A stretch of 64,000 nucleotides of DNA from Eutreptiella sp. 'Long Island Sound 2002' (GCA_964036045.1 OZ038390.1:42532718-42596717), one strand, 5' to 3'; counted from the stretch's first letter, positions 39,374-51,300 are shown. Notes: generated by a model not told the origin, from the letters alone. Translations and numbers: made by a program.

Positions 39374-41198
39374 TCAGATGCCTTGTGACCCCTGTTCAGC
39401 CTGGATGAAGACCCCCTTATTCTCTACGTACCCCCTTTGCTTCGTCCACGACGACTCCCAAACAGAAAATTCTTTATTATACAACCCCCAGTCCAGATTA
39501 TCTGAGCGGATCACTTCCCCCCACCCCTTCCGCGTGCGATCCCCCTTGCCCCCCTTCACCCGCACTCTGGCCCCCCGCAGTCTGGACACCCGGCCGCCTT
39601 TACTTCCACCTCGAAAGCTGCGCTTGGAAATTTCACATTTCAGGGCTTTGTGCCGCCCCTCTCCTTTGAAGGCGGCAAAAATGGCAACGTGCCCCCACCT
39701 GCGGGCCCATCTCAACAGGTGGTCAATCCACAGATGGGCCCACAGGGTGACGTTCATTTCACAGGCCTTATGGGCCTCCCCCATTTTTTTCAATTCTGTT
39801 CACAGAATTTTCATGTCGGGCAACTGCAACGGTCCGGATTTCCAGACGACATCGCTTTTTGCCAACAGGGATTTTCCCCATTGCCGGAAGGCGTCCGTGC
39901 AGGACACCTGGACCCCCCCCATGTCAACGACACGCTGCAGGAGGCCCTCCCCCTCCAGATGGTCACACATAATGTCCCATCCCTCACTCTTCACCAACTC
40001 TGCAGCCGCCGTCTGCTCGATTTTCAGGGGCACCTTCTTCTTTTCCTTCCTCTCCTCTTCCAACGCCACACCGGTGGCGGTCCGTGCCTGGATCCGAATG
40101 GGATCCAAGAACCATTGCACCCACCTCACGGCCTTTCCCCTCTTCCACTGATGCACCGTGTGGAGGCTGTTCACGAGGGCTGAAAGCCCATTGTGCACTT
40201 GCCGGTGCACGCCATGCAGCCCATAATCGGGGGGCCGCTGGGGGGGGCGCACGATCGGGCATATCATCCCTGCCCAGAGCCACTCCTCGACAATCACCCC
40301 CATCCCGCAACAAAATTCGTGCAGAATGGTTGCCGGATTCTCCCCACACAGCCAACAAACAGTGGCTGCGGGGTTTTTGGCTGTGAACGAGGAGCAACCC
40401 CCCAAAATGACCTGCGCCTTGGTGCTTGCTATAAAGAAAGAAATCCCCTTACGCAGGTAGCCCCCTTTATCGGGGATTTGCTGCTGCGCCACCTCGGTGA
40501 GGTCCGCATTCAGGTCATAGACCTCGGCCAATTGGGTAATGATGGCCTTCTTCTCGGATCCGCGCAGCAAGATCCAAGAGCCCAAGGGCATATGACTCCC
40601 CAGGTCTGCAACGGCAAAATGCACAAAGGACGCTTGCCAGGGCTTTGTCCCGTCGAAGGAGATGCCCACCCACACGTTGTCCGTCAGGAACTTGGGGCCG
40701 TCACGGTGCCACATCACCTGTGCCAGAAAACAGGCCGTGTGTAACGGGTCACCGTGAACGGTCGCCAGGAAACGCTTTGGTGCAGGGTGAAAATACATGC
40801 AGTTACTGCCACAGATTGCATGCGGCCCCAAAAATGTCATTGTCCTCGTCCGTCTGAAAATGGACCTCCGTGACACGGGGGGCGGACAATGCCTTTCGCA
40901 CCTGCATCAGGGTTCCCCATGGGCACTTCCATTGGCTGTGGGCCCGGCTGTACTGCAGTTTGCGGAAGCTGTCGCCATTTTTGCGGCTCTCCCACAGAAT
41001 GGCCGTGGCCAGCAGCTCCAAATCAGGGGTGGGGGGTTTGCCCTCCCCGCAAACGAGGTGGATGCGGCGGCGGCCGGGTTTGACGTGTACTTGCCAATGT
41101 GGCCCAAAAATCTCCCCCACGACTTCGCGAAGGCGCGCCAGCCGCGCGCGCCTGTCGCGGTAGTTTGAGGGCGCCAGCTGCTCAAAGGCCCGCTGCAT
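39374..41198 (-). pseudogene. Probable DDE transposase, gene B of element D
   Basis: ATG at 41198-41196 (MQRAFEQLAPSNYRDRR), about 110 bp downstream of the middle array. The sense runs 41198 to about 40838, shifts one base at TTTTTGGGGCC, then continues to 39374 with a single in-frame TGA at 39802-39800; about 605 aa in total. Motifs: VWVGISFDGTKP (first Asp candidate), CWLCGENPATILHEFCC (Cys/His cluster), PPDYGLHGVHRQVHNGL (second Asp candidate, like the D-x-x-H segment of CACTA/KDZ transposases) and FAAFKGEGRHKALK (Glu candidate). The tail is Lys/Arg/Gly-rich. The family assignment is by motif pattern only. The two breaks may be mutations, base-call errors in homopolymers, or recoding. Confidence 0.6.
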
Positions 41199-41305
41199 GG
41201 TGCACAAACAAAGACCTGCGGCACGTGAGGATGTGGCAGGCGGGTCGGATCATACAACGGAAGGTTGGTGCACGTTGGCACACAGCTGGCACACAGTTGG
41301 CACGC

Positions 41306-41429
41306 AGTTGGCGCGCGCCAATTCGCGAGTTGGCGCGCCAACTTCTTATTTGGCGCGCGCCAACTTCCCTGTTGGCGCGCGCCAAATCAGGAGTTGGCGC
41401 GCCAACTTACCACTTGGCGCGCGCCAAAA
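41306..41429. repeat. Middle palindrome array of element D
   Basis: Six palindromes at 41306, 41328, 41348, 41370, 41392 and 41412, again with 4-base spacers (CGCG, TCTT, TCCC, CAGG, TACC). Just before it are three TTGGCACACAG-like half sites (41274-41305). It sits between the end of gene A and the start of gene B, so it could serve as the gene B promoter or operator. Confidence 0.92.
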
Positions 41430-41450
41430 CCATGCCAAGCCGGTGCCTGC

Positions 41451-43827
41451 TCATTTCCTCGACCGCTTGCTGCCCTGACCTTGACTCCCCTCGCCCTCTT
41501 CCGCCCGCCTGCGCTTGGGGTCAAGCAGGTGCGCAACCGGGTGCTTGTCCAGCAGGCCCTTGAGCTCCGTGAGGGTGGCCTCTTTGACCCCCATGTTGAT
41601 GGCCACATGGTGTTGGGCGCTGAGTGCAGAGTGCAACTCAACCGCCGCGGCTTGCAGGTACAGCATATGCTGCACATGGTCGGGGTCGGCACAACCCTCT
41701 GCCCCCCCCCCCCCACCCCAACTGCACGCACCTGCGCCGTGGCGGTCAGCTGCTGCTGCAACTCCACCCTCTGCTTTTCCCACCCCTTCTCCCTCCGCTC
41801 CCACAAGGCGCACTCGCCGGTGAGCGCCTCCTGCGCCGTCTTGCGGGCGGCCTCCGCCGCCTTCAGCTGCTCGCGCAGCAGCTTGTTCTCCGGTGGGGGT
41901 CAGAAACAGCCCCGCAGACAACCCCTCTTGCAAGAGGAGGACGTCCCCCATGTAGGGCACCGGGGCTTCCAACGGCTGCTCAGCCTGCGACACGAAGCAG
42001 ATTGGCTGGCAGATCGCGTCGGGAGTGAGGACATCCTCCTCTGCCGCACTCTGTGGGGAGGGGGGGCGGCATCCGCATCAGCCGGCGCGGCCGGCCTCTC
42101 CTCCGCATCCGCCGGCGCCTTCGGCATGTCCTCCTCTTGGGGATCAGGCACGGGGTCGGCCTCCTCTGACGCACTCTGTTTGGGGGGGGGCGTCATCCGC
42201 ATCAGCCGGCGCCTCGGCATCTCCTCCGCATTTGCCGGCGCGTCCGGCATGTCCTCCTCTTGGGGGGCAGGCACGGGGTCGGGGACTGCCTCGGCCTCCT
42301 CAGACCCCTCGTCGAGGGGGCTGAAGTTCAAACTGGCCTTTGTGCCCAGAGGAGACCCGACTGCAGCCCCCTCGGCCAGAAGCTCGGAGGGCATCAGCGG
42401 AACACTGTTCATCAGCTCTGTTACACTCTCCGGCTCCACGGCCAGAATGCGCGAGCGGTAGCCGACGGGTGCAAACGGGATGAACAGTGCCCGGCCAGGC
42501 CCGCCCGCACCGCGACGGATCACCGTCCCGCGGAGGAGCGTCGCGCTGCGAAGCGGTTGGATAACAATATCTCACCGATTCGCAGCGTGATAGCCCCCCT
42601 GTGTGCCCGGGCACACCTGGAGGGACTTGGACGGGCTGGAGGTGGTGAGGGGGATGAACACGACCATGCACTGCAGTGACTGTTCCACTGACATTGCAAA
42701 ATCGCGGTGGGGGATCTGGAAGCCCTTCCACGGTTCTGCCTCCCACCGCTCGATGATCTTGGGGCACAAGGCCTCAAGTCCCTCCAGCGGTGGGAGGGAG
42801 AACCCCAGCAGGGCCAGAACTGCCTGCCCGAGGTCGTCCGGGAGCCAGTGGGGGACGCTGGAGACCGTCGTCTGATAGCGCCCCCCACCTTCCCCGGGGG
42901 CCTAGAGGTCCACCTCCTCGAGCATCGACGGGTTGAGTTCCACCGTGGCGAGCTCCGCCAGTCTGGCCCACAGATCCTTGGGGATGATGCGGTCATACTG
43001 GCGGTAGCCCGCCGCGGCAAAACCCTCCTCCGTGACGATGGGGTGGTTGGGGATGTCGTGGGTGGCGACAGGGTAGGAGTTGTGGAAGGAGGGGTGGGGG
43101 CAACCTATGCCAAGCATGGTGAAGGGGGCATTGGTGCTGTAGAGGGTGGGGTGGGTGATGTCCGGGATGTGGGTGCGCAGGCGACGGTTGGTGGAGAACT
43201 CCGTGGGAGCTACTGCATCCCACGCCTGCACCTTCACCGTCTGGTACCGCACGACGGCGTCAGTGGCCGTGCGGTGCGTCCAGCCACTTTTTTTGACTGG
43301 ATCCACCCAGAGCCACTGCTCCTCGGGGATGAGACCCTTAGGCGGCTTCTCCTGCAGCTCGAGAACGTTGACGAACTCTTTTGACGCTGCAGCAATGCAC
43401 AGCTTCAGGGTCTTGTTGAGGCCCTCAAGGGTGACTTGAGAAAGCTTCAACTCGACCGCGAGCGTCGTGGGGTACCGCCCCATCACGGCACAGCAGAACG
43501 TGCTAAGAACCACCCCTGGTCAGGGCGAAGTTGATGCGGGTGGCGTGAATTCGCCAAACCAAGTAGGGATTGCCCGGCTGGTCCCACATGCCGAAGAGGG
43601 CGGCCTCCAAGGGTTCGCGGAGGGGGGGGAGCTGGGGGAAGGATTCGGCGTCCGGGGGGGGTGAGGGTGTAGGGGATGAGAAAATAGCCCGCGGGGAAGT
43701 GCTCGGAGCCGACGTTGGCGATGTGGGCGTCGAGCACCGCCTGCACCTTGGGGTTGGCGGGGGCAGATGTGGGGTCAGTGACTGTCACCTTCTTCCCCTT
43801 GCCCTTCTTGGGTTGCTTTGCAGGCAT
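41451..43827 (-). pseudogene. Gene A of element D, coiled-coil/NLS protein
   Basis: ATG at 43827-43825 (MPAKQPKKGKGKKV), 90 bp downstream of the right array. The first frame shifts at C-rich runs near 43655 and at 43515. From 43513 one frame (VLSTFCCAVMGRYPTTLAVELKL...) runs to 41900, interrupted by TAG at 42904-42902 and TGA at 42574-42572. It includes PWKGFQIPHRDFAMSVEQSL and RALFIPFAPVGYRS, then an acidic region with two DPVPxPQEEDMPxAPAxAEE-type repeats. A coiled coil follows (ENKLLREQLKAAEAARKTAQ ... WEKQRVELQQQL). The C-terminus is KRRRAEEGEGSQGQGSKRSRK in effect, a bipartite NLS, ending at 41451. About 790 aa. Family unknown; a DNA-binding partner of the transposase, like TnpA of En/Spm, is my inference. 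Confidence 0.5.
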
Positions 43828-43916
43828 AATAAAATGATGAGATGCCTAGAAGGCAAAGGGAATGCATGAAGGGTGTACATGAAACACGGGGTGCAAACAA
43901 ACAGGAAAAATGGGGC

Positions 43917-44050
43917 AGTTGGCGCGCGCCAAAACCGGACTTGGCGCGCCCAACTCAAGAGTTGGCACGCCAAATTGGCGCGCCAACTCTTGAGTTGGCG
44001 CGCCAACTTTGCAGTTGGCGCGCGCCAAGTGCCAAGTTGGCGCGCCAACT
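43917..44050. repeat. Right palindrome array of element D
   Basis: Palindromes at 43917, 43939 (one extra C), 43960 (partly overlapping the next), 43973, 43993, 44013 and 44035. Spacers are CCGG, CAAG, none, CTTG, TTGC and GCCA. After TTGA a half site follows at 44055-44061. It lies directly upstream of gene A and 211 bp inside the right terminal repeat. Confidence 0.92.
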
Positions 44051-44261
44051 TTGACTTGGCCTCCAAAAAGTTGGCTTTGACCCAAAAAACCCACATATTG
44101 CATCATAACAACAAAGCAACGCAACCAAAAGCTGTAAAATATCAATAGTTCCTCACGTTTCATGCAAAAGGCATAGCAACAACACAGTGCAAAAGTAAAT
44201 GCAAGTTGAATGCTCTCGACATGGAGTTGACCAGGAGTTGGCGAATGTACAGTATCTGGGG

Positions 44262-44278
44262 TTGGCTTCGTAGTTACA
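44262..44278 (-). repeat. Right terminal inverted repeat of element D
   Basis: Reverse complement of the left 17 bp, perfect. The outside bases are GAGTATTTTC, against AGTAGAGA outside the left end. Confidence 0.9.
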
Positions 44279-45132
44279 GAGTATTTTCTAAAAAAAAAGA
44301 GAAAAGTGTTGAAAAGCTTCGGTAACCATTCGGGAAATTCTTTTTTTTCGTCAAAACTGAGCTAAGAGCCTTTTGATGCCCTATCAAAAAAGAGGCCTGG
44401 TATGAAATTTTGAGTGTCAAAACTGGCAGTTTGAGAGCTACCAGGTCTGAAAATTTGGTGCTTAAACGGGCGAAAATGGCAAAGTGCGTAAATTTAAAGC
44501 GTATGAAATTGTTTCCCCCTCTGTAGTGAACCTTGCCTTTTGTACCCACCAAGCTGTACTGAAGCACATTAAAAAGCCTTCAAGAGGTTTCATAAACAAG
44601 TTCATGTTAAATCAAGAAATACATCAAAATTGAATGAAATAAAAACCAAAACCCGAAACTACATTTTTTGTTCTTGGTGAGCATCACAACACCACCACAA
44701 ATGGCGACATTGAAATGTGATTTAATTGGAGAAGAGAAAGAATGTGCTATCGAGGTGGCTCTACAACTTTCCAGAAGATCAACGGTATTGTGGCCGGCAC
44801 AGCTTGTGGCTTGTGGTTAGACTAAGCGAAAAGGATGAAAACCATTATGCCTTATATAACAATTTTTCTAGTTACAATAGTATGTGCCTCTGGCCCCTTG
44901 CACACATTGCCACCAAAAGAAAACAACCGTCCTTGGTTTTTCTTTGCAGTCCGCTCTACAATACTTTTGGCAATTGTTGAGTTGTTGTTTGGGAAAATTC
45001 GCATTGATTGTTTGCAAAGATTGGTTGTGGTGTGCCATGTTGTTCACATTCAAGTCATGCTTTTAGTAACTTGTCTTGATACTCAACTTTTGTGGGCAGA
45101 GCACATGGCAAATCAGAGCTGAATAAAAAACT

Positions 45133-45219
45133 CTATGCAAAAATAACCCTTAGTCCCGTAAGCACAAAACGGCGGCCTATGCAAAAATAACCCTTAGTCC
45201 CGTAGCACAAAACGGCAGC
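45133..45219 (+). repeat. Two-copy tandem repeat
   Basis: Units 45133-45176 (44 bp) and 45177-45219 (43 bp), each starting CTATGCAAAAATAACCC. They differ by one deleted base and one substitution, so this is a recent duplication. Confidence 0.85.
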
Positions 45220-45631
45220 CTGTTCAAATCTTGATATCCAACCGGCTGCAAAAACTTTTGGGGGTCTAGAAAAAAAGAAAGAGGTCATTGGAAAAATGGG
45301 GGAGGGGCGCTGAGACAATGCTGAGGGGAGGCTAAGGGGGTCCCAAAGGATATGAATGTAGAGAAAAGGGGGATTAGGCATCTCCAAACAGTTGTGTATG
45401 CGGCCCATGTAGCCTGACTCACGCACCACCCCTGTCCAAATAGATAAGGAGCCATCCGCTTGGGTATTTCCGGCAATGGGTACCGGAAACCTCAACTAAG
45501 AGTGTCCTAGGGCAGTCATGGGGTGAGGTTCAGAACATGGGGTTTGCGATGCACAAATGTACAGTACCTCATTATTCGTTCGCAAAAAATGCCGTTGTAC
45601 CTATGGGATCTTCAATAAGCAATGTACACCG

Positions 45632-45865
45632 CTGAAACGAGCGCTGGGTCTGACAGCATTGTGGCCCGGCGACAAGCTTCACCCTACACCAACCACTACT
45701 CCGTGCCGGGGCTGAGCTTCGAGGGCGGTATTTTCAATGAGCAACAAACAACATTTGTGTAGCGCCTCATCTTGTACAATCTGGCGCTCAAAGCCGGTTT
45801 GAAGGAAAGGCAAATCTTTGGTGAAACGGACGTTGGGTTTGACAGTATCGCGGCCCGGCGACAAG
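45632..45865 (+). repeat. Diverged direct repeat pair
   Basis: 45632-45676 and 45822-45865 share TGAAACG(A/G), (C/T)TGGGT(C/T)TGACAG and GGCCCGGCGACAAG. The interval also repeats a TTCAAT(A/G)AGCAA motif. It is part of an unknown interspersed repeat. Confidence 0.6.
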
Positions 45866-48289
45866 TGGGGGGACAGTCAGTGTGGCTGCATCACGCCTCC
45901 TTTCTCGGGGGTCCCCATAGTGGGGATAGATCAGAGTGATTCCAACTGAGCATACTATGCACTGCTCTTGAAATCCACAATGTGATCTGAGCATTTTGAG
46001 TGTACACACATAGGGGCAACGACGGAAAAAATTCTTTGGTGCCACTAGTTTCCCCAAATATCTCAAGTTGGATAAAGGCAAGTTCAAAAACTTTGGGGAG
46101 TGTGGAGGGGGTGCGTCAAGATTTGAACCACCCACCCTGCTTGCCCACAGCACTTTCAGAGATATGCCTTGGTCAGGAAATATTTTATTTGACATTGTGT
46201 CGGGTTTTAGACAAAAATACTGCTGGGCCCACTGCACTATGACTGAGTGGAGGCATGAATTGCACAGAAGGCCACAAAATACTGAAATGGGCGGATACTT
46301 GCTGACACGGACACATAGACACACAGACGATTGCAATGATAAATCCCAAACCAGCCCCAGCACAGACAGGCACTGGGCGTGCAATGAATCTTGTCAGGCC
46401 AATCAGACAGTTCAATGAGACGGAATGAGCATGTGACCATCGGCAACTAGGCGGCTTTCTGTGGGAGAAAAGGCAAACAGCAGCATGGTTGACATCTCGA
46501 CAAGGCGAAGCCTGAGATGTACAGGGTAGATCTGCACTGCCAGAATGGCAATACAGAATGATTGTTCTGGCTCCAGATCCACAGCTTCCAAGCCCCCATC
46601 TGCACCAACCCAAACCGTGCACAGGGTACCGCCCCAGACACACACACACTACACACACATAAATAAAAAGAATCCACATGCTGGTCCACACAAAGTATGG
46701 CACACAGCATGTAGTGCGCCCTGTTGCTGTTGGGATCAGCATCTGTTGAATGTGAAGCAACAGCGCCGTCGTGCCAAAAAAGACACACCTACATCAGGAT
46801 CCAGCCCATTCATGGGCATGGATTTGCTATTGCTACACAAACGTCACGCAGCTGTGTCTCCGCCTTCTGTATCCCGGCTTCCGTCCATTCCGCTCTTGGC
46901 AATCCAGGGTGCGTTGTAGGGGGCAGTGGGGGCTTGGAGGGGGCGGGCTGACACGCCATGCCCAATAGTCGATGGCACTTTGACTGCGAGCCTGCAACTG
47001 GGGTTGCTAGGCAGATGAGACCTCTTTGGTGGAAGAGGTGCCGTCAGCTGTGTTGATTTTCCCTGTGCCCTCTTCTTTCTTCTTCTTGTTCTTCGGCACT
47101 TTGCTTTGGGGTGGATTCTTTCCACTTTCAGCAGGGACTTTGGCTGAAACAATGCAGTATGTGGGGCACCAGGCAAATATTCCCTGTACGAGGACACCTG
47201 TAACAACACCAGACCCCCTCCGCCTCATGACCTCGTGATCTCCTCCCCAATCCTGGGTTTGCATTTCCACGTGCAATTTGTCCATCTGCACATTGTTAAC
47301 ATCCTTTCCTCAAAGTAACGTTCAGGGAGTCCAGGTATCAGCAAGGAAGCGAACATTGTGGAATATTTGAGCAACAACACTCCTGCATCCCATACCTGTG
47401 TTCATGTCCCTACACTCTGTGACAAATCATCTCAGCACAAGGATTATGAACACTATGACTGGTTGGCAATCTTTGGTTGCATTCATACAGCATACGGGGC
47501 AGCCCTAATTGCTGGCCATGGGTGTTGCATGCGTCGCTCTGCTGTGATGTTTTCCCAATGCAGCATTCCCAGGCCAAGGTGGGAGTCGCCAGCCAGTGGA
47601 TCGGTGGTGCTTGTGTCTAAAGGTACGATCCCCGGGGTCAGGGGGCTGGGGGGACTCTAGTGTTGCAAAAGGAGGACCCATGAGGCGAACCAACGAGGTT
47701 TGCTACACGTTCTCATGCCCCTTTGCTGTCCCGTCCTTGTCATTGAGCAACCTTCATTTTGTATACCTGAAGCTTTGGCCACATCATAGTCCTGCAAGGC
47801 ACTGCCAGGGACAGGTCTACAACTGCCACCCTTACGTCAACTGTTGCAACTGCCAGGCATTCACTTTGTGGAATCAAAGACACAGACATAGGGCAACAAC
47901 CATCACAAAAGAAACCGGAGGCGCCACCCAGATAGCGCGGAGGTACAGAGCAAAAAACCATGAAAAAGGGCACAGTGATGGACACAGTAGCGCAGCCTCC
48001 CAAAGGGCACTGATTTGTGCAGGCAGTTTCACAGTAACAACAAGACCATTGGTTCTGACAGGACTCCACCCATTCAGTACAAATGAGATCGATTGTGAAA
48101 TGACAAACAGGAGCAGGTAGAAATGAAGGGGATCTTGGTGCAACATCTATGCCCCCCTCGGCTTTTTATCAAGAAAACCCTGTGCCTTACCAAAAACCTC
48201 CCTGGGTCACCGAAACATCCCCCAATGTAACCTTTTTTTAACCAACCCCTCTGCCCCATGTTCCTCAAAATTCGCCAACCCAATTACCA

Positions 48290-48303
48290 CCCCCCCCCCC
48301 CCC
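48290..48303 (+). repeat. Poly-C tract (14)
   Basis: One of a dozen G or C homopolymers of at least 10 between 48 and 63 kb. It lies in a C/A-rich stretch (48160-48440) that loosely resembles 51480-51600. Confidence 0.8.
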
Positions 48304-51300
48304 ACACCGAAGACCCCCATTCCCTCCAAACCCCCACCAAAAAAAACCCAATTCTCACTAAATACCCCCACCCCCCAACCTCGAAATGCTTGGACAGCCC
48401 TCCCATTGGCACATTCAAGTACCCTCCCATCCTCGCTAAATTGGACAACAAAGGCAAGGCACGGAAACCTGTAAAAAACAATGTTGCAGTGTTGCTGTAA
48501 GTCAAGAGTGCAAACAGACAAGCTGCATTTCAAGCCTCTGCATTGTGCCTCATGGTCTCACCATTTTGTGTGCCAAGCACAGCTTTGGGTCCTTGGCACC
48601 CATGCGCAACCCCACATGTGGCTAGACAGCTAAGGAAGGTAGGGCACTTCAGCCAACCATGCTGCTGGCAAGATTGGCAGGCAAGGTTTGTAATCTGCAA
48701 GAGATATTCCACCCAATATTGGATGGAGGCTGGGCAACAACATGCTCCTGTGCTGTCCAAGGAAATGGCCTATGCTGGGCTAGTGGCCCGTTTGTAGAAG
48801 CAAATTGCCGTCCGGATGCTGGCACACTTGTACAGGCAAATCCCATGGGGCTGGGGCCTAGCCGCCTCACCGGATTGGCGGCAAATATGCCAGGCTCCTT
48901 GAGCCGTTGGACGCGGGTCTGTTTATATAGGCAAATTCTAGCCCAAATGCCGGCCCGATTGTCCAGGCAAATCCTAATGCAGGAGGCCCATTTGGAAAAC
49001 ACATCGTGTGAGGGGTTATCACAAAACAAGTCACGGTGAAACAAATCTTTCGCACCTGAATTTGTATCACACAACACAACAACACATGAACGCGGCCCAC
49101 TATTAGAGAAGTAATGTCACGAGATGTCACAAGGGTACCATCTGCGCGAATCAAAGACCGAGGCAGGTTTGTAGGGGAACGAGAATATTGAAAAATGGAG
49201 TTGTTTGAGTACACCAAGTTTGGAACAAACTGTCAATACTTGCAACCAGCGTCCGATACGAAACGTGGTTGTGTGGAACAGATGATGCATGCCACCGGAA
49301 CGATGGTCCTATTGGTTCACATCATGTATTGTGAAGAAACTTCCAACCTTTTTTTGGTGGAACATACTTGAGACTGCAAATAACCCATGGCAAACAGGGG
49401 AAATCGGCAGCAATGACAATTTTAAATGATCCCAAATTTGAGGTCTTTATCCGGATCCGGCGAAAATGGGCTAACTTTCTAGTGAAGGACGAGGTATGGT
49501 TGGATCTGACGTACCCTAGGTCATTGTACACATTGACCACCCCAAGCTTGTGCATGATGCTAGGCCACATGCAGCAGCCAATCTGTGCACTAGAGGCCTC
49601 TAGCTGAGTGACTTTGAGGCCACTCACAAAGCCTAGAATGGGTTGTCACGGGCCGCCAAGGAGCGGCCCGCGGTCTACCCACCCCCTCATGAATTGAAAG
49701 TAGGCTCCAAAATTCAGACCTTTCCCGCCGGAGCAGCCGAGCATGATCCCAAGGCAAACCATTGGAAGGCCACTAGGGAGCCCTTTGCGGCTTAACCCAC
49801 AGCATGGAGGGCCACTGCGGCTCAGAAGCTTGGACCGGGCCTCCAAACGCAGAGCGGCTTTGTTGTATCTCCGGTAAGCATCGCCTTGCACTTGTACATC
49901 TGCCCATGAGGAGCACGTGATATGCCTGATATGCCTGCAGGACCATGTCCTGAGAGTGGCTTCCAGATTATCACGCCACGGCATTGCTCCAGGGGGCCTG
50001 CAAAATGCCCAAAACCAAGCATTCAAGAGGCTGTGTCACCTTGCGTCGCTGCTGGAGACCACAACAGAGGGCCATCACGGGCCATCACTGCGTGCCACCT
50101 TCCCGCGGGTATTTCAGCGGCATCACTGCTGACTGGAGGGTGATGCCTACATTCTTGGAAATTTTTTGTATGTTTTGTGCATTTTGGGGGGTTTTGGTAC
50201 ATTTCAGAAATTTTTGGTTCTTTTTTGGACCGTTTCCGTACAGTGTGGGGTTTTTTTTTACAACACCTGGCCCGAAATTTCTGCCTTTCTCGCGAAGCAC
50301 GGTGCGCACCTCCCAGGACAGCAGGCCATTGGAGCACAGGAGACCTTGCTCAGCGGCCAGCCTCTGGCTTAGTGAAAAACTTCACTAGCAGGCTGGGAAT
50401 CTGTCATCAGAGGGCTCCCCCAGGGAGCGGCCCACGGGCCGCCCACCCCCTTATGTATTGACAAACGGGCTGGCATCAACAGCAGCAGCAGCTTTCCAGT
50501 CTGAGTCTAGTTCGGTGCATCTTGTACTCGGATGTACTAGGATGCCCGACAAGCCTGTGGGGCCCAGCGCCTGATCACCTCTGCCACCGACTTGGACAAG
50601 AACTGTCAAACTAGGCTACAGGGAGGCACAAAATTGTGTACAGGGATTATGTGTAATAGGTCTGAGTGCTAGGAATGCGCGCTGCAAAATTGCTGGACCA
50701 ACGACGTGCGCACAATCCAAATGCGTTGGCAGAAAGACATATGTTTTTCAAAAGCTGTGGCTGTAGCATAATTGTAGCTGTTGTATTATTATTATTAAAA
50801 CAATGCATGTTTGTGTTGCACAGAATTACATTTTTATTACGTGATGATTCCGACGTCTTTCTGTGCAACGCGGATTTGAGGTCTGGCCAGTACAGGGAAA
50901 GTAGATGCTCAACTTGTATTACAACGAGTACGGTCGGGATTATTACATTATGTCGCCAGGGAAAACTTTGTGGGGGAAAATTTTGCCTCCCTTAGAATTC
51001 CCAAAGCTCCCAAGCCTCACACACACCCTCACATGCAAGCCTACGCTCCGTTCAGAGGCAGAAAGATCTGCACATGAACTGGCCGCTGAAAGCAGTATTA
51101 GTTCACAAGATTTGGAAGAGTCTGCTGTGCCAAACACTTGCCCAAAAACTATGGACCGACAGAATGCAGTGCCGTTGGCATCTTCACTACACTGCCAATA
51201 CCGATAAAATTCACCAGAGGAAATTTTGCCACCTTCATTGAAGACGAAAATTTCCCACAAAATTATCCCTGCCTGAAAATTTCCCTCCCCCTGTAGTGTG

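Larger units (their letters stand above)
38775..44278 (-). mobile_element. DNA transposon with palindrome arrays, element D
   Basis: A 5504-bp element bounded by perfect 17-bp terminal inverted repeats (38775-38791 and 44262-44278). A second 13-bp motif, ACATTCGCCAACT, is inverted just inside (38795-38807 and 44236-44248). Three arrays of short palindromes lie at 39015-39138, 41306-41429 and 43917-44050. The outer two are nearly symmetric, 223 bp and 211 bp inside the inner edges of the terminal repeats. Two minus-strand genes fill the intervals. The subterminal repeats plus two-gene layout recalls CACTA (En/Spm) elements, but the ends are TGTAAC, not CACTA. No clear target duplication is seen beyond a possible GA. 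Both genes carry breaks, so this copy may be inactive. Confidence 0.82.
44279..48289. other. No gene recognised; scattered short repeats
   Basis: AT-balanced DNA with small open frames only, none with a known domain. It contains a tandem duplication at 45133-45219, diverged direct repeats at 45632/45822 and a CA microsatellite near 46640. Weak pol III box-like motifs lie on the minus strand at 46120-46129 and 46229-46239. Confidence 0.5.

Noticed and set aside
39015-44050. CRISPR array
   Set aside because: Repeat-spacer order is regular, but spacers are only 4 bases and units are full palindromes in a eukaryotic transposon with no cas genes.
46185-46760. 191-aa minus ORF as a gene
   Set aside because: Cys/Val-rich translation of a CA microsatellite and mixed DNA; no start context or domain.
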